64,000 nucleotides of DNA. It comes from Davidsoniella eucalypti. Lineage: Eukaryota; Ascomycota; Sordariomycetes; Microascales; Ceratocystidaceae. This document shows positions 42,486 through 51,085 of this stretch, one piece after another (the stretch's first letter is position 1; each line of letters opens with the position of its first letter). The stretch lies in assembly GCA_004009845.1 (NCBI GenBank), contig RMBW01000032.1, positions 211,864 through 275,863 on the forward strand, written 5' to 3'. The notes under the pieces are model-generated. The model was given only the letters and a program-made list of their open reading frames with translations. It had not been told where the DNA came from and ran no database searches. The translations under genes and the position numbers were made by a program.

Positions 42486-43761
42486 ACGGTTCCCGCCATC
42501 AGCCGCGTTGTTTCGATCCCATCTCTTCTTGCTATTTATTATTATACTATTTGCATTTGCCTATATCTTTCTTCTTCAATTCTCTGATTCTCTTTTTGCT
42601 TAGTATAAACTTTATCCATCCCACGTCTATTCGAGTTGTCGTCATCTGGTTGGAGTGATACACACAACAAAACGCTACGCAACTTAGCAATCAAGCAAAG
42701 CCCTCCGCCCAAGAACCCGGAATTGTATAGCTGAGGAACAAAGAGATTAGATAGAATAGGATAGCATTGGGGCAGCGCAGCAACGCCGTATCGCAGTGGC
42801 TTTTCCTGTCTCTAGTTTCTTCCTTGCGAGCAATTAGTAGCCGCCCATCATTCGTACTCGCCAAGCATCGCATCTTGAGCACCAACGGTCCATTTCAATA
42901 GCTGGTCGCAATCAAGGCATTCATTCACAGCCGCCTTCAAGACTTGCCCTTTATATCTGCGGTCTGCACCGCTTCTCGTCCTGTGAAGTTCGTTTTCTCC
43001 CGAACGTCTTTGTGCTGTTTGTGTGCGAGAGAAGAGGCTGCCGATTCTGCGAGCTGTATAATTGACGTTGATTAATTCTTTTTATTTACTTTGTTTCTGT
43101 ATAATTATCTCTTTTTTCTTCTTTTCTTTCCTTCTTCACTCGCTTTCCCTTGCGTCGACTAGGCTGCCTTGTCCATCTAGCTATTGCATCACCACTTATT
43201 TGGCTGCAATAGAATTAGTGTGCAACCCACTGTAGTACCACGGTAATACAATTGCAACAGCGCTGTAGAGCCTCTGAACAACGCCGACTGAAGCGACCGG
43301 ATAGAGTCCCTAGGAGTCGATCGATTCCCCGATCAGGCCTGGAGAACAAGCAACAAGCTGTGAAAACAGCAAAAGCTTGCAGCGAGACCTGGGCTTTTTC
43401 CCTTCTCTTTATCTACGGCTCGTCCTGGATTTTTTGGACTTACCAGCATCCTGCGATTTTGCTCGCAACTCCGCCCGCCTTCCTTTTCACTGGGTTGGTT
43501 GTGCTTTGTGCTTTTGTGGTGCCTTTTCTGCAGCCCTTTTGGTGCTTGATCTTCATTTCTCTTCTGCTTCGAGTTGGTTGATCAGCCCAGCCCTAGAGGC
43601 CAGCGCCGAGTTTCCAGACGCAGCCTTTCTGTGCCTAGGCCCGAATCTTCGTCGAGCCTCGCTTCGCTTCCCTTTTCCTCCATCAAAAGCTAGTCTCGAA
43701 GCTAGTCTTGTCGACTTGACTTCTTGTCTTCTTCAGCGAAGGCAAGACGCTGAATTCGCCC
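42486..43761 (+). promoter_or_regulatory. ATG-free region: promoter and probable very long 5' leader of the polyQ-protein gene
   Basis: Reading every base, I find no ATG on the + strand in these 1,276 nt; the first after 42483 is the CDS start at 43762. About 16 CATs are present, so ATG frequency on the opposite strand is near normal. A TATA-like stretch (TTATTATACTATT, about 42537-42551) and a pyrimidine tract (42567-42600) mark a possible start site, which would give a leader of about 1.15 kb. A second pyrimidine tract lies at 43080-43150. A leader intron is possible but not evident. Confidence 0.55.
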
Positions 43762-45141
43762 ATGCTTGCGTCGCAGCCTCCCTCCATAAACAATCACAAT
43801 CGTCTCTATCATCCCAATCGCCATCGACCCGACGCTTCTGTCTACTCATATCACGCGCGAACTGTGTCGTCGTCTTCTACCGCCTCCTTCACCCGCTCAC
43901 CGCGAGGAGGTGATCGACTCTCCATGGTCTCCGGCCAACTTCCGATGCAGCAGTATCCGGCGGCCCCGATGCCGGGCCACCACTACCAGCTGTCTGCTCA
44001 GCAGCAGCAGCCTCAACCGCAGCAGCAACACTCGTATGCTCAGCCAACATACTCCTCCCAACAACACCAACAGCACTATCAGCAGCAGCAGCAACAACAG
44101 CAGCCACAGCAACAGTACTACCAGCAGCAAAATCAATATGGCTACCAGCAGCAGCACCAGCAGGTGCAAAACACCCTGTTGGCTTCCATGCAGCAGCAGC
44201 ACAACCGTCGCTCGCCGTCCGTAGCTACCGTTAGTACTTCATCATCTGTCCCGCCGCCCGCTGCCTACCGCACCTCGCCTGTGCTTGACGTGCGTCGCTC
44301 GACCTCCTCACGTTCCGGCAGCTCTATACCCCCAGCTCAGCAGCCATCCGGCTATGTTGCCCTGCTCCGCCGCCAAAAGGCTACCGTATGGAGTGACTCG
44401 ACCCAGATTGAGGACCAACACTCCATAGCCAAACGTCGCCAGGACAAGATGCGGGCCAATCTCGAGGTGGCTGGAGGCCAGCGCTACTCGTCTGGCAGCG
44501 GCTCTGGCCGCACCAGTACGGGAATTAGTGCTACTGGCAAGGTTGCAGCCAAGATCCGCCATCACGGCAAACCCACCGTCACCGGCTTCACCGGAAACGA
44601 CAACCATGTTGGTGTGGGCGGTGTGCCTATCCGCCTGAGTGCTACCGAGGTTGAGGGCGAGAGCAGTGACGAGGAGGACGATTCATTGCGTCTGCACCAC
44701 CGCCGCACCGACAGCAGTGGCCGCAACAGCATTGGTAGTGCCCGCCGCGTCACCTATCGCCCGTCTGGCACCTTCAACACCAACGCTCGCCGCTGGAGCC
44801 CCGGCAACACGCCTGAGCGTACGGGAAGCTTGATGGAAGAGCCCACCGAGGGTGTTCCTGTGCCCGCCTCGGTGCCTGTCGTTGCCTTGGCGGGAGTGAC
44901 TCTCACCGATGATACAGCCAGCCTCAAGGCGTCAAGCACACATAGTGCCAGCAGTGAAAAGATTGACAATGTCGGGGATCTCGGTGAGCTGCCCAAGCTG
45001 GCCTCCAAGAGCCAAGCACATGCTACGCTGAAGCGCGAGAAGAGCCTCAACACGACCGACTCGCTCAAGCGTAGAGGAAGCGTTGATGAGCGCTCGATGA
45101 CGCTTACGTCGGGCCGTCTTTACATCGCCAACCCCGACTAA
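43762..45141 (+). CDS. Conserved fungal protein of unknown function with polyQ tract and C-terminal RLYIANPD
   Basis: 459 residues, single exon, using the first ATG after a 1.28 kb ATG-free region. I recognise it as resembling a conserved Pezizomycotina hypothetical protein but know no function. The N-terminal part (to about 170) is disordered, with a long Gln-rich tract encoded by mixed CAG/CAA (about residues 77-140). Conserved islands follow: GYVALLRRQKATVWSD (about 197), QDKMRANLEVAGGQR, VAAKIRHHGKPT, VGVGGVPIRLSATEVEGESSDEEDD, RRWSPGNTPERTGSLMEE, LKREKSLN and RRGSVDERSMTLTSGRLYIANPD at the very end. There is no signal peptide or membrane segment. Ser/Arg-rich spacers with RRxS sites suggest phosphorylation, and cytoplasm is the likely location; both are inferences. 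Confidence 0.82.
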   Translation: MLASQPPSINNHNRLYHPNRHRPDASVYSYHARTVSSSSTASFTRSPRGGDRLSMVSGQLPMQQYPAAPMPGHHYQLSAQQQQPQPQQQHSYAQPTYSSQQHQQHYQQQQQQQQPQQQYYQQQNQYGYQQQHQQVQNTLLASMQQQHNRRSPSVATVSTSSSVPPPAAYRTSPVLDVRRSTSSRSGSSIPPAQQPSGYVALLRRQKATVWSDSTQIEDQHSIAKRRQDKMRANLEVAGGQRYSSGSGSGRTSTGISATGKVAAKIRHHGKPTVTGFTGNDNHVGVGGVPIRLSATEVEGESSDEEDDSLRLHHRRTDSSGRNSIGSARRVTYRPSGTFNTNARRWSPGNTPERTGSLMEEPTEGVPVPASVPVVALAGVTLTDDTASLKASSTHSASSEKIDNVGDLGELPKLASKSQAHATLKREKSLNTTDSLKRRGSVDERSMTLTSGRLYIANPD

Positions 45142-45981
45142 CCGGTCTCCTGCTATACCTTTGCTTTACTCTCTCTTTGCACATTTACCTCGACGACCTG
45201 GCTCGCTTACCTTTGAGCCTTCTATCTGCTTTTTCCTTTGCCGCCCGAGATTATACACAGGCGATCTCCCCATACCACATAGTCTCTCATTTCTCCTACG
45301 ATATCGCCGACACCGTTTTTATTTCTTTATTTTCTTTATTTTCTCTCGTTGTCTATCTTATCTCTGTTGTATATGCATACAAACAATACCCTGGAGTCAT
45401 TCGTTATTCCTTTAGTCTGTCGTTTTGCGCTGCTCTCTTGAATTGTCCTTTTTTTCTTCTTTTTTTCTTTCTTACCAATGCATCCGGTCTAGTCATCTTT
45501 CATTATTACTTTTTTCTTGACGCTATGCTCCTGATTTCCCTACCGCCTGCTCATTTTTTTCTTGCCTGGCCTCATTTGCACATCATATCTATTCTTTTGT
45601 TTTCCAGTACCATTCACCGTTTTATTGTTTTTTTAACTCCCTTTTTTTGATAATTTATTTATACTACAATTACTTACTATTACCAAACATCACCCCGCAC
45701 ACTAAGTCAAGGGCTCGTCGTTTTATCCTCGCTCTTGTTTACAATCGCAATTATTACTAGTACCTAGACCTCGCCCATTTACAAGGATACTGAGCACGTC
45801 AAAATCTATGCTGAAGAAATGAAAGTTTCCGGTACTCATTATGATACCCATTGAATTAAACTGAATTAGGAATGGAAGATATGGAATCTATAATACAAAC
45901 TACTTTACAGGCTGAACCTTGATTTTTCCTCAATTGAAACATGTGAAGTTGTCTTGCAACGTCTATATCAATACATCTATG
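45142..45981. other. 3' region of the polyQ-protein gene and spacer
   Basis: Very T-rich to about 45650, probably 3' UTR. The hydrophobic 157-codon frame at 45177-45650 is a product of that composition. Nothing else recognisable. Confidence 0.4.
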
Positions 45982-46998
45982 TAACTGTAATAATAGTACT
46001 CTATTCCGATAGGAGAGAACGACCTAGGAAGCCCTGTAAATAGAAGCTTAAGCCTGCTAAGAGCTGCTACTCAATAGCTACACTAACAGCAGAGCCACCT
46101 TTTGTAGCATCAATTTGGTGGACTGAAAAGAGCCGCATATTAGCCGACGGCTGCCCACCACTTTTTCGTCATATTATCTCTTTGGTGGCTCTCAGCGCGA
46201 CAGACGAACGCGCTGGCTGCAAAGCGATTAATTGAAACGCGACCAACAATCACCGTTGACAATTGAGCAATTATCCCAAGCCTGGAAAACCCAATCATTT
46301 TGAGTCCCACCCGCTTCCAAGCTTCGGCACAGTCTTTTAATTTTGTCTATCTTTGTTTCTTATCATTTGCCATCTATCTGTCCGTGTAGAGTTTGTTGGC
46401 CTATCTCTCCTATTTATTGCTAAATAGATCGCAAATAGTAGAAATAAGGCCAAGTCAAACGATCCACACCGTCTACTATATTCCCGCCCATCGCCACTGC
46501 GACTTTGAACACCAGGATACGAGCGTCGCTCAGGATACAGCCCGGGTCTACGAATACAGATACGAATCGACGAGCGAACGAATTCGACCGATATACATCT
46601 TCTTCTCTTCGCTGGGCTTTCCGTGTAGCCAGACAAGCACTACTCTCGAGAGAATCGATAAATACATCCACAGACGACTTGCCTGGGCAGAACATACACC
46701 TCGTATTTTCAAAACAGATATACTAGACACAGCCACAGGCATTGTCATCTTGTTCTACGCCGTGCTTCTTTCCGTGGCCGCCCGGTTGCATTTCTACGAC
46801 GTGCATGCAGCCCAGCTGGCCAGACCTAGACAACCCAGACTCTGGTTAGGTCTGACAGCCCAAGATCCGAAAGCCCGACTCCCCTTTGTCAGCATCAAGA
46901 GGGAGGATAGTTACTGTGTAAAACGGCCCCACACGGACGTATCTAATATCAGGCGCAGGTATTATTCCTGATTCGCCTACACTGCGTCGTGTTGCCAG
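45982..46998 (+). promoter_or_regulatory. ATG-depleted promoter/leader of the CAF-1 subunit gene, with a single uORF
   Basis: These 1,017 nt contain one + strand ATG (46805), where about 16 would be expected. It opens a 14-codon uORF. The left part carries nested inverted copies of GGTGG (AGAGCCACC at 46091-46099 against GGTGGCTCT at 46184-46192). An open frame of 192 codons covers 46393-46971 but lacks any in-frame ATG start, so it is treated as leader. Confidence 0.45.
46805..46849 (+). promoter_or_regulatory. Possible uORF in the CAF-1 leader
   Basis: ATG followed by 13 sense codons (peptide MQPSWPDLDNPDSG) and TAG, ending 149 nt before the main ATG. It is the only upstream ATG in about 1 kb. 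Confidence 0.4.
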
Positions 46999-48982
46999 AT
47001 GCCGCTGCTGGAACCGCGGGGTTCCGAGGATATGATGGAGGTGGACCCGGCTCGCAAGAGATCTCACGATGATTATTCATCTGATGACTTGTCTAGCATT
47101 ACATCTGAAGACATATCTATGCCCGATGCTCCATCTATGTCTGAAGCGACAACTTTACAGTGTAAGCCGTATCATATATTGCAATCACACATTAGAAGCC
47201 ATATTGCTGACCATTCGAATCTCGTTATTAGCCTTGTCTCTACCGTCTCTGAAACCCAGTCCACCCCGAAATACAGCGTCTGATCCAGCTTCCGTCTCGA
47301 ACAGTAGTTCACAGAAGCGGAAGCGCTTGACTGCAGCCGAGAAGGCCTTGAAAGCGGAAGAGGATGCCCAAAAAAAGAAAGAGAGAGACGATGTGAAGAA
47401 TGCAAAGCTGGCTGAAAAGGCCAAGCTAGACGCCGAAAGGCAGGCGGCTAAAGCTAAGTTAGAAGCCGAGAAGGCTGCAAAACAAGCAGAACGAGACGAG
47501 AAGAAGCGCAAAAAAGAAGAGGAAGAGCGAAAAATCCAGGAGGAAAAGGAAAAGAAGGAACGTAGCCAGATGCGGTTGAATTCCTTCTTCAAACGGCCAC
47601 TCGCAACAAAACCACAAGATCAACCGGCCGGCTCGACCACACCAGATAAGAAGACCGCATCTACAGCAACTTTCGCCGAATCAACGACCAATGATTACAG
47701 GAAGGCCTTTAAGCCATTCTTCATCAAGGAGAGCGTGCGCATGGCACCACTCGCTGTAGACCTCCTAGACGCGGAGACATTAGCCACGAAGCAGCGCAAT
47801 TTTGATGAACACGCCAAGCAAAGCTACGCCAGCACGGTGAAAACGACACCATTTGACTTTGTGTGCAGCATGAATCTACAGCGCAAGCCAGCAAAGCGCG
47901 GTATTCTCCACCCACCCGTCAAGCAGCTCATAGACGACATACGATCAAAGTCCTTCGGTGACAAGAGTGTAGAAGAGTCGCGAGCACGCCTACGTAGCAT
48001 TCCCGTCAAGACTCTCTTCTTCTCTACAGACGTGCGACCGACATACTGTGGCACAGTAACGGGCCCCCAACACGCATACGGACTCGAACTCATGGCGCGA
48101 GCGGCGCGACGACCGACAGCGCGAGTTTTACCCAGCTTAGCGTACGAATACGACTCGGAGGCTGAGTGGTTCGACGATGAGATGGGTGAAGATGTGGATC
48201 TAGAGGATGAAGAAGAAGAGGTCGATGATGAGGATGATATGGATGGGTTCTTGGACGACTCCGAGGACGCAGGTGTGGCGCGTGCTGGTGGGTTCTTGAA
48301 TAGTATGGAACCCGAGAGTTCGGGTATTTGCTTTGAACGTGATGATCGGAAAACTACATGTCCGGAACTATACACATACCGCATGGAGTTTATGCTTCGT
48401 AAGTTTTGATCACATCTTGCTGTTACTATGTCCTCCCTTATCTACCAAATACTAACACACGACTTAATTCTTACAGCTTCTATATCTCCAACAGGCAGTA
48501 TAGACCCGTTCTCTACCGTCTACTGGGATCCAGAACCGAAGCGTAGCAAAGTCTCCGGCACCGGAACTTCATCTAAGATGGCACCACCATCAGCGCCTGT
48601 AGCTCCATCAAGTTCTAAAACGCATCCCACCAACGCTTTCCAAGCCTTGACGGGCAGTAAAGCCAGTAATGGCACATCAACAGTAGCAACAGCCACAACG
48701 GCTGACGTCTCATCCAATAACAACAACAACAACGCTCCAGCAGATGACGGTGTATCAGGACTACAGACATTAGAACTCAAGCATCCTGAACTTTTACCCG
48801 AGATCAAGCGTGTGATTGTAGAGAACTCAAAGCTGAGTAAATACGGCATCATCGATGTATTATTCCATCGACTTGAGGGTTTGACTAAAGGAGAAGCTAA
48901 GTTGGCTCTAGATGTACTTGCTACGAAAGTTGGTACGGGTCGTTATAAAGAGTGGGCTTTAAAAGAAAGTATAAATCAATAA
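46999..48982 (+). CDS. rlf2: Chromatin assembly factor 1 large subunit (p150/Rlf2/Cac1)
   Basis: Three exons, 46999-47161, 47232-48398 and 48477-48982. The introns are 70 and 78 nt (GTAAGC/TTAG and GTAAGT/CAG with a perfect CTAAC), and the joins keep frame to give 611 residues. CAF-1 deposits H3-H4 behind replication forks. Visible features are a Lys/Glu/Arg-rich coiled KER region (about 80-166), directly followed by the PCNA-interaction motif QMRLNSFF at 167-174 (consensus QxxLxxFF). The central domain contains FKPFFIKESVRMAP, then YEYDSEAEWFDDEMGED and an acidic ED stretch. A predicted winged-helix DNA-binding end contains HPELLPEIKRVIVEN and YGIIDVLFHRLEGLTKGEAKLALD. An Asn run lies between the ED and winged-helix parts. 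The gene is convergent with the kinase gene beyond the tRNA. Confidence 0.93.
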
Positions 48983-50035
48983 AGGGTTTTTTTTTTCTTT
49001 AGAGGGAGAAAGAAGAGGGGGAGTTAAGAATTGGGTAAAGATAGAAAGAGGAATAATAAATGAGTGATTCAGAGTCGTTTTTGAGATCGAAAACAATGCC
49101 ATGAGCTTTTGTGTTTAAATCTAGAAATATGTCGATATCTAATATAGTGGTGATGTCCTTCGAAGGGACACTATATATTACAGATGAAATAGTCGAGTGC
49201 TATGGATGAAGCACAGCAACAAGATTCCCAAAAGGCCCCCGAGCGTTGAGTGTGGCAAATATTTTGACTTCTCATTCCTCACTATCGTCAAAATAACCAA
49301 ATCTCATTCTACAACCTTCCCTCCTACAACCCTCGGGGGGGTACCTTTGAGTTCGAGTACCTCCCCCTTTGTCCAAAGACGAATTTTTCCCCTTCGTCGT
49401 GGGTTTTCAAGAGCGACCAGCACATATTCCCAATGCTGCTGTCCATTCTTTTTATCTTTTTAGACACTTGTCTTTATTGATGCATCGAGTATGAGGCCTT
49501 GAGCCCGACTTTTTCCTCTCTCGAGGGATGTTCTCACCAACAATCGCCCCCTTTTCGCCACACTCTCTCGCGATCGCTGGTCTCCCGAGTCACTACACAC
49601 TACAAAGCTCAGGGAGACACACTCATACTCGAAGGGCAACCTATTTCTGAAGGTTCCGGAAGCCCAACCCGCGGCGCGGGAGTCTTGTCGCTGTGCCTCT
49701 ACCATCGCACCCGACTCGACTACGCCAATTTTTCTCTTCTCTCGACACTCGATCACCAGCCTCTTGGAGGCGCGTCGGATGGTGCGGTCACCTGATTACG
49801 TGGATGGTAGCCCCACTTAGGGCTTGGATGATGTGGGTCTTTTTTATGGGGAATGGTTTGAGGATGTTTTGAAGTTACAGGGGGTATCCATGAAGGCGTC
49901 CTATGGAGCCCGAGAGGGTAGTCCGGACCCGGACTAGGATACGGGTGGAAGTGGATAAGATATACCGGAGACAGAAAAATCGGCACGACCGGACTCGAAA
50001 ATCCACTCGTAATAGTTTAGGAAGAGAATAAATAT
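48983..50035. other. Intergenic region with a GC-rich block
   Basis: AT-rich 3' flank to about 49200, then a more GC-rich stretch (about 49320-49990) that is open on both strands but lacks recognisable protein sequence. A perfect 8 bp stem with a two-base loop lies at 49919-49936. It could be old mobile-element sequence beside the tRNA gene, but no element features were identified. Confidence 0.35.
49919..49936. repeat. Perfect short hairpin
   Basis: TAGTCCGG, loop AC, CCGGACTA. The 18-base perfect stem-loop stands in a GC-rich block about 130 bp upstream of the tRNA gene. Confidence 0.7.
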
Positions 50036-50060
50036 AACAACAACAACAACAACAACAACA
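50036..50060. repeat. (AAC)n microsatellite
   Basis: A little over eight AAC units ending 8 bp before the tRNA-Ser gene. Confidence 0.85.
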
Positions 50061-50068
50061 TTCTATGA

Positions 50069-50149
50069 GGCAACGTGCCTGAGTGGTTAAAGGGTATGAC
50101 TAGAAATCATATGGATTCGTCCTCACAGGTTCGAATCCTGTCGTTGTCG
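50069..50149 (+). tRNA. tRNA-Ser (anticodon AGA)
   Basis: The acceptor stem GGCAACG pairs with CGTTGTC at the 3' end (one G-T pair), followed by discriminator G. The anticodon stem TATGA/TCATA encloses the seven-base loop CTAGAAA, giving anticodon AGA, which reads UCU and, once modified to IGA, other UCN codons. The long variable arm is the class II hallmark of tRNA-Ser. Internal promoter boxes are A (TGCCTGAGTGG, 50076-50086) and B (GGTTCGAATCC, 50128-50138). No intron. It is the only tRNA gene I found in the window. Confidence 0.95.
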
Positions 50150-50153
50150 GTTG

Positions 50154-50158
50154 TTTTT
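50154..50158 (+). terminator. RNA polymerase III terminator of the tRNA gene
   Basis: T5 run five bases after the tRNA 3' end, with further T-rich sequence behind it as back-up. Confidence 0.75.
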
Positions 50159-51085
50159 CTTCTTTTGGTCTTCTTTCATTTTTGATTCTTTGAAAAATTG
50201 TCATCAATTTCTCAAAGATGTGAAGTTCATCAAGATGTGTTGTTGACGAAATGTTCTGGGTTACGGGTAGGCTATGTCTTTGTGGTGCAAAGTTTCAGAA
50301 TGTACGTGTCTTGTATTGTAATGAACTTTATTGAGCTTGTTATATAGCAACGTGTGCTATGCTCTATTTCGGATAAGGTAAAGAAAGCATTAGAATATAT
50401 ATTTAATTTCAGGAAAGACATAATATCATTATTCATCTTCTCAAACATATGCAAAATTTAAAACTTAAAAAAAAAGATGTACCACCTATCTATCATCTTA
50501 GAACGATATTCATTCACACAAAACAGAAAAGAAGCCGTAAATAAATCATAAAAAATACTAAAAATATATATATTTGGTAAAGAAAAAAAGAACCCGACAT
50601 CTAATTACGTAGTAGTTTAACCAAAGCATAAGAGAAATAAAAGGATATAAAGAAACCCCCGAAGAAAGAAACCAAAGAGCAAAAAATAAGTATAGTATAA
50701 GAGGGGGTTGTTTTTCTTTCTCTTTCTTTACTTCGTCTTTCATCTTCTTCTTTCAGTCAAAATCATTACCCCACGCCGCATCTCATATACTTATGATATA
50801 TGTTTAATAACCTGATATGTCATATAGGTATCAATAATGATAGTTAGAAAATCAAACAAAATGCGCTTTCCACCAAATTATGTCAACAAGAAAAAAAAAA
50901 GTCCGAACAAATTGTGATATGTATTGCTCGTTCTTCATCTCTACTTCCCTTTTTTCTTCCAGTCAAGGGAAGCAAAAAAGAAATATATAGAAAAGAGAAG
51001 TAGGTAGAAAGAGAGATGGCGACAAAGACGAACTAAAAACTGGCTTTTATTGATGAAATGCCAATTTTTTTCTTTTTTCTCTCTT
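50159..51085. other. AT-rich spacer, 3' flank of the kinase gene
   Basis: Contains A- and T-rich tracts and TATATA stretches near 50565. Likely 3' UTR of the minus-strand kinase at its right end. No gene seen. Confidence 0.4.

Noticed and set aside
45177..45650. 157-codon frame after the polyQ-protein gene
   Set aside because: It lies in a very T-rich probable 3' UTR; the hydrophobic composition follows from base content.
46393..46971. 192-codon open frame upstream of CAF-1
   Set aside because: It has no in-frame ATG start; other frames on both strands are also partly open; and the region is ATG-depleted, which fits a non-coding leader better.
49460..49795. Overlapping roughly 98-codon frames on both strands near the tRNA
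   Set aside because: Neither has recognisable sequence or a credible start context. Openness on both strands reflects GC content.
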